64,000 nt of DNA from contig NC_090254.1 in assembly GCF_037325665.1 (NCBI RefSeq), positions 39,321,647 to 39,385,646 of the forward strand, written 5' to 3'. Below, piece by piece: positions 18,527-31,051 of the stretch. Below the pieces are notes generated by a model. It ran no database searches. It was not told the origin of the DNA and worked only from the letters and a program-made list of their open reading frames with translations. Each line of letters begins with the position of its first letter. Positions within the stretch are counted from its first letter, which is position 1. The stretch is from Littorina saxatilis (Eukaryota > Mollusca > Gastropoda > Littorinimorpha > Littorinidae). The position numbers were made by a program, and so were the translations under genes.

Positions 18527-21500
18527 TTATTCTTTTTTGGGCATCTCGCAGACGTCCCCCTCACACTTGGGAGCGGGTTTTTCCTCTTTCTTGGGCATGG
18601 CACACACGTCGCCGTCACAGCTGGCCCCAGCTGCAGTTGCTCCCCCTGATTTGGGTGGCGGCTCGTCGATTCCCAGCGCTTTCAGCACCTCTGCTGGGTC
18701 GACGTGGTCTGCGGGACTGTCCTGTTTGAAGGTCAGTAGCGTCTTTCCTCCTGCCGGTTAAAGGTGAGTTCATCATTTTATACAGTTATTGCTGTTCGCT
18801 ACATCTCAACAACGAGTTTTCTCTGCTGTTTATCCTATCCCTGACACTGTGTTAGTTAGCTCGGAAAAAATGAATGTGAAGAACAGAAACTGAAAATTAC
18901 CCCCCCCCTTTACAAAAAACACCCCAACCACAACACACACAAAATCCACCTAAAAACATAAAACACCATTCACATGAAAAAATCAAACCATCAAAACAAA
19001 ACAATCTTGAGTTTTCCTGTGAGCCCTGTTACACTACACACACATTTATTTGTAGGTGTAAAGCTAAAGACAAAATAAAAAGTGTGTGCAGAGGTCAGAT
19101 TTTCTTACAGATCTATTCAGCACTAAGAACTTGCAGACAAGAAGAGGGACAACACTGACAAGATTCCACTAAGAAAAACAGTGCAAAATCCACGGCACCA
19201 AGGAGGCTGATGGGGCTAACTAGCCTTGATGTTGCACCGAACAAGGAAACAACGGGTTTTTCTTGCCAAAGACGAGGATGCAAAAAAATGACCGATGTGT
19301 AGAAGACTAAATTCCTCGCCCACTCCAAAAATGTCTGAACATCCTTTTCAAGCTTGCATGGCTGGGTGTAACAAGGGAAGTAATCCCTGCCGCCTTCACC
19401 TCCACCTTGACCCCTACTGACCTTTTTCCACAACCATGGTCCCCCCTGTCTGCATGCCATCACCCTTCAAGTCCCCTCCAACTTTTTCTGCCTTGGCCTG
19501 GAAAAAAAGAGAAAGAATAATTAAGTGAATGATGAAACGTTGAGTTGGACATACTTGTACTTGTAGATAAGATACTGAAAAAAACAAAAAAACAATAGCT
19601 TGTTCTGCCTCAGTCTGCAAAGGAAAAGAGGCAAACATAATGAAGAAAACACTGAACAATTTTGAGTCTGAGTGCGAGTCTGACAAAAAATGAAACGTAA
19701 TGTTGATACAAGCTTGCCTAAAGTCATTTCCATCCCTCTCCCTTTATTCGAGCATCATAAAAAAGGATGAAAATGGTGAACTAAAGAAGAAATGGTATTA
19801 TGCATGCACATACCCCCCTTAAAGGTACTGAACTTGTCAAATCTAGGTGCACGGAGCCCCTGGGGCTTTTAGTCATACCTCAGGCAGCTATCCGTTAGAA
19901 GAACTACCAAGTTTCATTGACTTGCACCCAAAGAGTCAAGAACTGCGATTTTTTTACGAATTAATTTCGTACTCGGACCCGGCTGGTCTTGACCTATTTT
20001 TGGATCTAAATTTAGATAAGGTAGATCACCACATCATGCACAAAAAGACACGTCACTAGCAAACTATGTCAGACGTCATCATGAGTTTGTGTAAAACAAA
20101 ATGGAGGCCGGAATCACTCAGTTGAATCGAACTCCGACCAAACACCACGTAATAACTAGGTTAATTTATGCACTCGTGTGAACAAGAAACTGTCGAGCTT
20201 CACAGATGTCGTCGTTGGGTAGTTTTGGGTTTGTTTTACTACCATAGGATTTTTGAACTGTAAATGCACTCAGCTGCAACAAAAACGCAAAACGAAGGCT
20301 GTGAGCTGCACTGTGCCTTTAAGCAAATTAATGAAATTGGAGTCACAAAAATAATTATGCCTCCTTTGGAACAACTTACAAATCTTTTCCCACTTGTGTT
20401 TGTGTGTTCTATTCTAATCTAACACTTGTTCCGGTGTGCTCTCATGCTGCTCCATCCAAATTTGAATTTTGTTCCGCTGGCATAATTAATTTATATTTCT
20501 ACAGTACATTCTGATGCACAGCAAAATCTGAAGGAGGAGGAGGAGCTGAAGACAACTCAGTCTTACCTTGGAATAAGCTGCCCTAGAAACCTTTGAGAAA
20601 ATCGCTGGGAAGATGCTCAAGAAATTAAATCTGCAACAAAACATATAATCATTCACATCACATTTATGCACAAACATACAATTAACAATTTTGCTGTGAA
20701 TAACATATTTTCATTATCATAATTCATTGCAACACAACAAAATTAGACATTATCATTAACATGTGCACAAACATACCATTTTGTGAATAACATATTTTCA
20801 TGATCATAATTCATTGCAACACAACAATAAGACACAATCATTAACACACAGTTAAATGTGCACAAAAATACCATTTTGTGAATAACATACGTGAGTTGTT
20901 CTTCAGTACTGGTGACAGAAAGGGGGACAAGTGGTCAAAATTCAAATCTCTAGTTTTGTTTTTGAAATATTGCTTTTCATAAAGCAGAAAAACTGTAGTA
21001 TCTGATGTACATAAGAAAAAAATCACTGGTTCACATGGTTCTTACATAATCTAACTTTAAAAGCTGGTTCTTGTGTGTCTGTGTGTATGTTTGTATGATG
21101 ACGATATGACCCGAAACGGCTGCACGGACTAAGACAGGAATTGCAGAGAATGTTCTTTGCCACTCGAGTCGTGTCAAAGGGTACTTTTGGAATAGCAAAT
21201 TTGACAGGATTCTTAAAATAACGGCGGAAAACATTATACCCTGTGAGCTATCGAGGATCCACCCCGTCTGGGCTGTCGAAACATTGTCTTGTTAAAACAC
21301 GTTTTCAAATGGTTTACGGGGAGATACACTCGAAGCACATGTAGCGAAGTTATGTTGCCAAATCATCAAAGATCAACATTTCACTACACGGATCGATGCA
21401 CACAGTCGAAATAGATGTGACTTTCACACGACCGAAGACTAGGCCTACTTACTAGCAGACTAGCAGACTAGCAGACAAGATCTAAATATTTAGATCAGTG

Positions 21501-24500
21501 AGAGCAATCCGTTGAAGAACAGTTACTCCGCTTATTCGTCTTCAGTTAAGCTTATTTCCCCTGCCATAAGTTTCCTTGCAGATCTGCAGTCGCGTAGTGA
21601 AATGAACTAATTTCATCGGAAGATTCTTCTCAGTCAATGATCAAAGCACAGTAAGTTCTATGATGACAAAAGTCACTTCAGGAAAACACGACCATTGACT
21701 TCATTTATGAGCCCAAAGGTAACAATATCGACAAGAATGTACGCATTTGACATTAAACGAAACATTCATAGACATGTTCCAACTCACCAGATCTGCCAAA
21801 GAGCCTTCATTCGTGAAAAACGATGATTTTAATCCGACAGGTATCGGAAACAATCTCTTGGTAACCTGCGTTTCTCCTTACGAAGCGACGTGACGGCACC
21901 ACATTTGTTTGTTTATGGCTGTTTATCGCGAAACAACACAGTTGAAATTTGTGAGTAAAATATCAGAAATGTGTGGCGTGTAATCTCCGAATCAGTTCGT
22001 TATCTGCGTTTCGATGGTAATTAAGTTAGCGTTGAGTTACTTTGAATCGAAGGCGAAGGTAACCTGCGTTGCATGTGGGACGGCGTGAGCAAATTTGATT
22101 GCAATATTTTATACAGGAAGTACATTTCAATGATTCTGGCTCAGTCTTGTAGATCTGTTATGCAGTGTTTTGGTAGTGTGTCTGCTTTTCTGCTATGAAG
22201 CTCATTTGGAGTGATACGCTGATCGAAGTGGGGTACCCTATGTGAGACATCAGCCGTATGCAGATTACGCCTCAGAACACTCTCGCATTTCACAAAGACA
22301 ACAATAATTTGCAACATTTCAATAACTGCATCAGTTTTATTAGATTCTATTTCAACAAAAACAGCACAAACACGACTATTATCAACAACACAGAACGGGA
22401 GGTAAGTGTTCAAAGACGCACCAAGTGTGCGTTCCCATTTTTGGACGCCATTTTTGCTAGCATTTTCACAGTAAATCTTAATATTTCCATATCTATTGAA
22501 TGATTTTGGTATTTTCTTTGATTGTGCCGATTCTCCTATCTCTCTGGCATGTACTGGGTGCTTTGTGACCAGTTTCTCCCCTAGATTGTATTGAAAAATG
22601 CGTCCGTGTGAGCTGACCCCCACTTGTGACCAGTAGCAAAGAACAACTCATATACATGTATTTTCATTATCATAATTAATTGCAACACACCAAAACATAA
22701 TCATTAACATACAGTTGAATGTGCACAAACATACCATTCTGTGAATATACCATATGTTCATTATCAATATCATAATTTGTCCCCAGCATTTCATAAAGTG
22801 CACATTAATGCTGGTTGAGAATCAATGGAAATTTTTCAGCCGAAAGACGGATTAGCCTGTTCCGAGTAATTTGCTTTCATCACAGAATGACTTACCTTTT
22901 GAAGCCCAAGAGTTTGTATGTTTCTTTCTTTGTATCCACATACAGCTCTGCAACATAACAATAACTTATGATCTACGGATATATATACTTATGACTTACA
23001 ATTTCAAGTAAAATCAGCAAACACACATACGCATAAAGAAAACGCAACAATGCCACCGCCACCCAACCAAATAAACAAACAGCAACAATCACCATCCAAC
23101 CTCAAAACAGAACCAACAACAAATGCATACTTGCTGTTCAAAATATCTTTCCCTCAGATTTGTTAGAAACATGACACTTTGACAGAGGGACTCAGTAGTC
23201 CCCCTTTCACAGCAACTACTCAGCACAGACAGGGTTGTCTGCCCTTGATCGTCAGCTATAAAGCTCTCTGTTTCATTTGCATCAGTAATACAAAACCTGT
23301 GAACTGTGGAGAACTGTTTGTGATAGGGTACGACTGCTGTTGTCTCCTGGTAGTGGTATGCACTTGCAAACTTCTGAGTGAAGCAAAAGCAGATTTGTCA
23401 ATGGCCCTTAAGGGCAAGAGCTACTTCGTTTGATTGGCTTTGCTTCCAAAGGTGATTCGGGTCTTTCGTACGCTGTCTTGTTGACACACATTTTAAACAA
23501 TGTAAACAAAATATCTTGATCTTCAGGCTGGTGTTAGGATTCTGTTGTGGGGTTGGAAGGGAAAAAAATGGGTCAGTCCAAAACATTGAATTTTTAATTA
23601 TTTTGACATAACGATAAATTTCCACACCTCCATCGAAGAAGTGCCCCTGCTGAAAGTCCTCTAAGCCTAAATCCTCCAAGCCGATGCCGATGAGACGAAC
23701 TCCTTTGGCATCAAGCTGAGGTTTCAGCTCCGAGAGCTCTTTCGCGCCGAGGCGACAGAAGGCTCATCCGAAGCGCCGAAGGAAGGTGATGACGCATGTG
23801 TCTTTCTGATAGAACGACTCTATGGGAACCATCTGTGGAGAAGAGATTGAAAGTGAGATTTCTTCAGACTTCATTCTTGAGATTTTCAAACATAGCAGCC
23901 ATATCTGGTGACCGTAATTTATCACTACGGTCTTCATGTTTAGACACAATTACTCAGTCAATGCTGTGAAACACTGGTATCTGGTATACAGTAGAATCAC
24001 CATTTTAAGACCCCCCCCCCCCCAAAACAAAACAAAAAACAAAAAAAACTCCCCTTTAAAGTCTTTACCAGTTTAACTTTCAGAACATGTTCTGTTCATC
24101 AGGCCTGGGAATGAGTAAAAGTGGTTTGGGCGTACTGACGGGAAAATGTTGCGTTTTAAGCATTTTTATTTTTAAGGGCACACATTTACTTACACAATTA
24201 GAAAAGGACTTCGTCATATTTCCAGGCCTGGTTCATAACCTCTGTAAATTACCTACATTCCTAGTTTTAAGACCTATTCTCAGGAAGGAAAAGGTAAGTT
24301 TTACGCCCTCACAGTAAAAGCCCATAGGGGCATAAGAGACCGGGATACTTTTATCTGATTTTTGGAGGTATGAAACGGGGGGGTTGTTACACTGTAGATA
24401 GATAACTATTCATGCACAACAAGAGACAGGAACAAGGACAGAGAAGATCATGGCTGTTTATATTTAAAGCATCTGAGGTCAGGCACAATACTGAGCAAAA

Positions 24501-27500
24501 AGTACAAAATGAATGGAAGCCACTTTCTGGATTTTTTTTTGCAAAGAACTGTTTTCTTCTGGTTGTTAATGTTGTTGTGTTGTGATTAAAGAGAGAATAA
24601 AGAATTAATATCATTTTACAGATTATTTTTTCTGTTGATGGTTATTTTGTTTTTGATTATTTTCCATTGAAAATACAACTTAAAATGGCCACTGAAACCT
24701 GACAAAAATGAGTGATCTTGTTTGAGAAAGCACAATGGTAAGTGAAGCAGTTTGTAGTGTCATGTTTGTATTTATTTTGGTCAAACTAAGTGTATTTAAC
24801 AATTAGATATGCTCATTTTCTTTCTTTACCGTATAATGTGTCGTTAGCGTGGACGAAAAAATTGCATTCTGTAAGTAATGCTTCGTGTCTCACTTCACAC
24901 GCTGATCTAAGTCCATACCATCATCATATCTTTCACATGAAACTTGATATTTCCACTGATAATTGGAAGTTACTGAATAAAATGACACAATCTAGCACAA
25001 ATAAAAGCAATCAGAAGACCTAGGGTTGTGAAAGAATGTGTGAAAGGCAATATCCGACGTTTTGCATCACTGCGTTACTTACGTTTTTGCACTTCCAAAA
25101 TCTAACGCGAAGTCGACACAGGCACACGAACGAATGTCAATCGACTCAATGCACTGCGGAAATTTCCACAGATTACGAATAAATGGCCTTCACCTTTACC
25201 ACAATGCATTGAGAGGAGGTATTTTGACCTGGAAGTTGTTCGTGTCTTTGGCGTTTCGCGCAAACTTACGACATCTCAAGAGTTTTTCAGACAGACGAAC
25301 TTCAAGAATCATCGATCCCTAATTGATTTTGCTGTATTCAGTTGAGTTACCCAACAGGCAACTACTTTTGTTCATGTTTTATGCAAAATCACCAGCATTT
25401 GTTTAAATTGATGCTGAACTTAGTGGATTTCGTTCGTCATTCTCGCCACTGCCGACATTTCTTGGTGTCTTTCAATACGAACGTCAGGAAAATTTGACCT
25501 TTTCTTGAACCAAAGTTTATATTTTTGTGATTGACTTAAAGTTTCTTCGAGTTTGTATAAAGAAAGCTGTGAAGGGGAAATATTAGTTACATTTTCCTGC
25601 ATTTTAATAGTGTGGCTTGTTTTAGATTACGTTCGTATTTCTGACACCATTTTCGTTTCGTGTCACTCGAACCAACGCAATCAGCAATTCAGTTCATTGT
25701 GGTAGATGGCAGATACAATGTAAATCAAAACATGTTTACGTATGTTATCTGCTACAGAAAACAGAAAAAAGAAAACAAGCGAATAAGAAAAATAATCAGT
25801 TGTGAAACGATGATAATTGATGATGTTGGTAATGTTGGACACAACAATTCAGGTGTCAAAAATAACTTACGTACTAATTTTCAGACTTTGCCTGTAACTG
25901 TGAATATTTGCCATTGTTGAATATTCAAGTATGATTTGATCATTTCAAACTGTATCAGGAACCTCTTACACACCAGACTAGATTTCAAGAGTACTAGAAT
26001 TCAAGCATAACAGACTTCACAATTTTGGTGTCTTCATAACTTACGCTACATCTGATTCACTTGCCATATTATTTTCAGGCCTTCACTTTTGTTTTCAGTT
26101 GTGTTGCATGGTCTACCAGAAAGGTGATCAATTAAATCAGCAGCATTACAATGCTGCCTAATCTTGTTCTTGTAAAAAAGTGATGGACTTGCCAAATGAT
26201 GTAAGTAATGGTGTCTTCACAACAACTATTTCTTGCTCAATTGATTTACACAAAATGTAGGTGCTGTCTGGCTGGATTTTATGGATAAAATGTAACTCAA
26301 ACACTAGACAAAATCAAAGATTCCAAAAGTTTTAACTTGATAGAAATACCTTGCAGTTGGTGTCCACCAAGTACTTACATCATTGTCCATGCATACATAT
26401 GATTGACGATCAATAAAGGAAAGAGACATGAAGGCAATTATGTTTTGACTTTTATTTCCGGTAAAGCTGTGTTTTAGCTCCCATTACAATCATAGACTTT
26501 TCCATCTGAGCATTTTTTATTTTTGATGCTCATGTCAGCATTTCATTGCTCAGTATTGTGCCTGTCCTCATCTATATAAATCTATGATCTTTAGAACAAC
26601 ACTTTTATTTACCAACGTCAGGCATGTGCCTGAGATTATTACAAATGTCAAGTTCTCAACCTTTGCGAGAGCCTTCAACACCTGTGAAATAGTTCATCAC
26701 CGAATTCTTCTGTTCTACTTCTACAACGCCTCACGCATTCTTCGCATGTCAGCGTATCTCGGACACTTGTAAGTTGTACAGTTGCCCCACCCCCCCGTAT
26801 TTAAGAGTAAGACTTCCTCCTGCATTTTCAGAGTTACTGTTTAAAACCTCTGTAAATTTACCTCCATTTTAGAACAGCAGTACCTGCGATGTGTGGACCC
26901 TCCCGTGAGAGGACACCTCCCTTAAAAGAACACCTTCTCTTGTCCCTTTTTATATTATCTCTACCAAAGTATACCTGTCATGAAAGGCCACCTGCAATGT
27001 AGGGACACTTGTGGGTGGTCCCAAGGCTGTCCTTTCATCGCAGGTACCACTGTACTCCCTCTTTTTAAGACCTGATATTCTCAGATTTTTGGAGGGGGGT
27101 TCCTCTGTAACTTGCGGCCCTATGCTCCACAGGGAGTCTACAGGAATAAGTCAAAGTCCTCTGTAACTGGGGACTCAGACAAAAAAGCTTTAGTGGCACT
27201 TCGCCGGCCTTGACCTAGTAAAAGAATAGATTTAAGAGAGAGTTGTTTATAACCCGAGTTGCACGTCTAGTATTTGGACAACTACAACGTACAGTACAAG
27301 GTCCAGTATTCCCTTTCTAGTTTCTATAGTGCTGAACTTTTTAATACTCATGCATGAGCCTCATGGTCACAGTCAATGAGTCATGTATGCAACCAGTGTC
27401 AAAATATAAATGTACAATTTTATTAAACAATGTATAAAAGCAAGCAATTAGACATCATATTCACCAATAATTGACTGAGTAAAAGCTGAAAAGTGAAAGG

Positions 27501-28644
27501 CTATACAATTATAAATAAACCTTTTTGAAGTTATTAACCGTTTTCTCAGTTTTCTCTTCATATTATTTTAACCTCTGTAACTTCACCACCATTATAAAGA
27601 CTCCCTCCTTTTCAAGACATGATTAAGATTTTCTCGGATTTCTGGAGGTCTTAAAAGGGGGGTTCTGCTGAAACAGTAATCGGAATCCCTTTTTTTTTAA
27701 GGCTCCAGATCAAATGTTTTTTTAACTCCAAGACTTGCTGTTCATTAGCTCTGTAAATGAATTGACATCCATTTTTAGACCTCATCCCCTTGAAGACCTG
27801 ATTTTCTTAGATTTGTGGTGTTCATATTCCCATTTTAATACAGTGGAACCCCTCACAAAGACCCCCCTCTCTAACGACTACATTGTACCTCGAAGTCCAA
27901 ACCCTGGCTTTCTCACATCTTTAGAGGTCTTAAGTTAAAACTAAAAGGTGGATTCCACTCACCACTGTAGCTCTTTAATCTAAAGTCTTATTGAATAAAC
28001 TTTATAAAGTGCTGCCTCCTTCTTTTATGTTGAATTTTTTAAACTTCTTTACCTCTTCTTCTTATTTGCTGAGAAAAAAAGGGCATAACGGTGTTACCTG
28101 ACTTAATACATTTAAAGCATGCTCATAATAAAGTATTCACACACAAAAAGTCCCTGACTGGCATGCACTCTAGGCTTTTCCATTGTGCCTGTTATTAGCA
28201 TGTGCACTGCCTGCATATCTCTGCCATGTATTTAAGCAATGACAAAGAAACACCTTCTCCCTGTGCGGGATAGACAGTAAATTCAGAGTATCCTAACAAT
28301 TTTCTTTTTAAAAACATGCACGTTTACTGTTTAATACACCACTATACAGTGATAAATCTGTTCCTGTGTGACAGTGACAGCAAGTGCACTTACTTACTGT
28401 GGACATGTGCACTAAAGCGCTGGTACAGCTGTACTCAACCCACTAGCTCAAACCACTAAAGACTATGACAAGGGCTTACGCAAACAGTCCTGATAACTCA
28501 AATTCGACTGCTACTTCTAGTTCTAGACGTAGAAGTAGACGTAGCAGAAGCACTTTTTTCACATTCCATGTGATTAAAATTTAAATTTACCTCATTCGTT
28601 GCAACGCTTCGGACTAAGCACTTGGCTATTTTGGACAAATCCAT
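18527..28644 (-). CDS. SELENOU: PRXL2B/SelU-type selenoprotein (6 coding exons, Sec at residue 41)
   Basis: Thioredoxin-fold redox enzyme of the AhpC-like PRXL2 (FAM213/SelU) family; vertebrate PRXL2B is a prostamide/prostaglandin F synthase. Exons on the minus strand: 28644-28591, 23832-23628, 22947-22896, 20630-20567, 19497-19422 and 18750-18527, all GT-AG with matching phases, giving 224 aa. Exon 1 is MDLSKIAKCLVRSVATNE; exon 2 carries FLRRFG-U-AFCRLGAKELS. The TGA at 23766-23764 falls exactly on the first cysteine of the family's CxxC, and homology continues through four more exons (ELYVDTKKETYKLLGFKR, LSIFPAIFSK, TGGTMVVEKGG, LLTFKQDSP), so it reads as selenocysteine, not a stop. The C-terminal tail repeats C-[DE]-G-D-V-C-x-MPKKE (C195/C200, C213/C218). 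A SECIS is required in the 3' UTR; I could not identify one with confidence. Confidence 0.88.
19818..20323. mobile_element. Non-autonomous inverted-repeat element in SelU intron 4
   Basis: Ends CTTAAAGGTAC (19818) and GTGCCTTTAAG (20323) are inverted repeats with one mismatch. The sequence is about 506 bp with no recognised coding part. The motif resembles widespread molluscan hAT-like MITEs with TTAAAGGCAC ends (recollection, not searched). Confidence 0.55.
20650..20910. repeat. About 100-bp tandem repeat in SelU intron, with a distant copy at 22655-22770
   Basis: Units share CACAAACATACCATTTTGTG and ATAATTCATTGCAACACAAC. Two and a half units lie here and about one more at 22655-22770. The roughly 1.7 kb between them may be an insertion or may have been duplicated around; its ends could not be defined. 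Confidence 0.65.
20911..22654. other. SelU intron 3, possible unclassified insertion
   Basis: It separates two parts of one tandem array. It contains the phrase CGAAACGGCTGCACGGACTA near 21112, similar to molluscan repeat families I recall, and a minus-strand frame of 160 codons (22141-22623) without a known domain. No clear termini or target duplication were found. Confidence 0.3.
23989..24394. mobile_element. MITE family 1 copy with nested 131-bp element
   Basis: Left CAGTAGAATCACC and right GTTGTTACACTG are diverged family ends, with family phrases TCATAACCTCTGTAAATTACC and TTTGGAGGTATGAAACGGGG. An element at 24100-24230 with ends CAGGCCTGGGA / TCCAGGCCTG is inserted, flanked by GTTCAT on both sides. 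Confidence 0.6.
24395..26778. other. SelU intron 1, no feature recognised
   Basis: A+T-rich intronic DNA. Several isolated ACTTACG phrases look like donor sites on the minus strand, but no exon fits between them. No repeat ends were identified. Confidence 0.35.
26779..27108. mobile_element. MITE family 1 copy with nested MITE (26878-27052)
   Basis: The outer sequence carries the family's ACCTCTGTAAATTTACCTCC and TTTGGAGGGGGGTTCC arms. The nested 175-bp element has ends CAGTACCTGCGATG and CATCGCAGGTACCACTG and a central pair of inverted phrases about 'AAAGGCCACCTGCAATG'. Confidence 0.65.
27565..27968. mobile_element. Cluster of MITE family 1 pieces
   Basis: At least two partial copies lie head to tail here: one ending TCTTAAAAGGGGGGTTCTGC near 27670 and one running to GGTGGATTCCACTCACCACTG near 27965, with an internal CAGTGGAACCCC end at 27842. 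They lie in SelU intron 1. Confidence 0.6.
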
Positions 28645-28790
28645 GTTGCTCTCTGTCACTGCGTTGTAACCAGAAACCTGCTGTCAATCCCGTTCTCACG
28701 GCGTCAATGAATATTTCTGTCGTTTTGCAACCCGCCCACAACGCACTATGAATCCTAAATGCTCACAGTCATAGTCACGTGTCTCTTTTT
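28645..28790 (-). promoter_or_regulatory. Likely SelU promoter region
   Basis: Immediately upstream of the start codon lie a GC-box-like CCCGCCC (28731-28737) and an E-box CACGTG (28776-28781). No TATA box was seen. The transcription start is not determined. Confidence 0.35.
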
Positions 28791-29312
28791 GACCTACTTC
28801 CGAAATGGTTCAGGCAGTTTGAAGATAGTTGGGGTCACGTCACTGACAAATTTGGAGTATTTACTCATTTTAACATATTCTGGGGGATCACTCCGGGAAA
28901 AGAAATAACAGCTTAAATTAAATTTTACTTTTGTTGCTACGAGTTCATAAACACTGGAATAAAACCGACGGGAAAGGACGCACTAAAATTGTCTTTTCCT
29001 GTTGCCGGTATGCACAAACCAAAACTAGAACACAATGTGCACACTACAGATTATTCGCATGTAAGATGGGGCAGGGAAAAAAATATACCTAAACAACAAA
29101 TTCAGAAGTCATCTCATCAGTAATTGTCTATCTTTGCTCTGGTTGTTCCAAGTAAATCTTGGCATTCTGTGGCCTGACAAAATTTCGTCTGCTATTCCCA
29201 AAGGGCTCAAATTATCTATCTTTTCACCCCAAACATTCAAACAAACAACATATTTGATGAACATTGAAATCAATGACTGGTTTAGAACAGGACAAGGAGC
29301 TATAGACGTAAA

Positions 29313-29816
29313 TTTACTCCGGAGTAAACATTTCGAACGAAATTCTTACTCCGAGTACACCTTTCGTACCAGAAAAGAACTCAGTCCCCAAGGTACGAAA
29401 AAATTACTCCCTCCACGAAATTTTGACTCCCCAATGTTTTACTTCCAGTAAAAATCTCGTACGCAAAAATGGGATGCGCGCAAAGAGATAATGCCAATAT
29501 GTGATTTCGCGCTAACAAATGTCGCGTTACCGTCCCTCCACCCCTTCCACCACCAAGACTAACAGGGGACAGGGGAGTAAAAGTTGCGTACACCTGGCGT
29601 TGGCAGTAAATTGCTCGTCGGTTAGGGTGGAATAGTTTATTCGTTATTTATTCGTCAGGGGAGTAACATGATTTTCGACCGAAATGTTGACTCGGAACAC
29701 ACCTGTCGTTGGAAGTTATTTTCTTCTGTTATGGGAGAGTAGGTTTTTCGTAAAGGAGTAAAATTTTCGTACGAAATTTTTACTCCGGAGTAAATCTCGT
29801 GGGAGTAATTTTCTCG
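29313..29816. repeat. Repeat region with self-complementary TTTACTCCGGAGTAAA at both ends
   Basis: The 16-bp palindrome TTTACTCCGGAGTAAA occurs at about 29314 and 29779. Between them 'CTCC' and 'GGAG' half-palindromes alternate with TTCGTACGAA-type palindromes. It looks like an inverted-repeat element built from small palindromes. No coding sequence is seen. Confidence 0.55.
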
Positions 29817-29879
29817 TGTCAGTGTTACATCGGCAGTCACCAGTAACTTGACTCACAAAATAGACTTTCCTATTTTTCA

Positions 29880-31050
29880 CCGATCAGTTATCTTGCCTAC
29901 TTAGCCTGCCCAGTCGGTAGTGACTCGATGCGCTAAAGATCATGAGGTCGTCGGTTCGCCGAGCGGCCTTGCCATGGTCGATCGGTCAATCAGTTTTTCT
30001 GTAAAACAATTCAAGTCAGTTTCTGTTTAACTGACTTATCCCCCCTCCCCCTCCCCCCCCCCCTTTCTTAACTTTCCTTTGCTCTATTCTTTATTCCAAC
30101 GCATTTTGGTGATCGAACTGAGATCGCAACAACAAGCTTACGACTGAGTCACTCATGAGTGATGATTGGCATTGGCCGCGGCATTGCCCGGAATTATCCT
30201 AAAACAAAATGCATTAAATAAACACTCAAACATGTTTTATTCATATGGCAAAAGATATGATCTAGGTTCACTGACGCAGCATCACAGAAATACTGAAGTT
30301 CGGAACCGGAACCGCGCACGCCTCCGTACTCACTGAGTGACCGCGCTGTTGCCGAACTGATTCACTGGCGTCTTTCTGAATCAGTCTAACACTGATCTTT
30401 GTCAATCTTTCTCCACAGTTCTTTGACTCGAATTGAACAGAGATTAGAAACTCCTACACAAACACAAAATAATGATTTACAGGTAGAGCGCCCATGTCAG
30501 TGAGTCAGTCATGCCGGTACCGCCTGAGCCTGGGGGCTCGAGCCGCACCGACTCGTATCAGTGGATAGACTCGCCGGTGCTTGAGCCCCCAGGCTCGGGA
30601 TCCGGCGGCTCGCCGAACCTCCAGCCACGGCCTGATAAAAACTTTTTGGTTTACCATGCTTGTTTTTCTTAGCCGCAAACAATGTACTGCCGATTTCATA
30701 AACACAGTTTCTTTGTGGTTAACCGCTCGGGCTCGGCATGATACTGAAACCTTCAGCTTTTGAAAATAGAAAATAATCTATGTGCACTAACTGCTTATTA
30801 GGCTGTGTGTAATGTTTGTTCTGGCCATAGGCTACTTCAATCATCAGTACTGCACGTAGACTGAATACATTTACTCTGGTTCTTTCCTTATTAAGCCAGT
30901 CCTGTCCATGTATTTGCCTTTTTAATCTGGTGACGATTTGGAGCGTTATATACAATGATATATATTGAAATAAATCTGCTTTTTTTGCTTCTTCTCAGTT
31001 TTCTTCTTCAAGTTTTTCTTCTTCTCTTCACTCATTTTCATTATTTGTAA
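29880..31050. other. Intergenic DNA; worn SINE head at about 29895 and a strong hairpin at 30525-30596
   Basis: A phrase CCCAGTCGGTAGTGACTCGA with GTCGTCGGTTCG resembles tRNA boxes but is incomplete. The hairpin has arms GAGCCTGGGGGCTCGAGC / GCTTGAGCCCCCAGGCTC (one mismatch) around a 35-base loop. Otherwise nothing is recognised. Confidence 0.4.
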
Positions 31051-31051
31051 T

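Noticed and set aside
22141-22623. 160-codon minus-strand frame in a SelU intron
   Set aside because: No recognisable domain and no splice links to SelU exons that keep phase; kept only as a note on a possible insertion.
23764-23766. SelU TGA as a pseudogene stop
   Set aside because: The position coincides with the known U/C of UxxC, and all downstream exons keep frame and splice sites.
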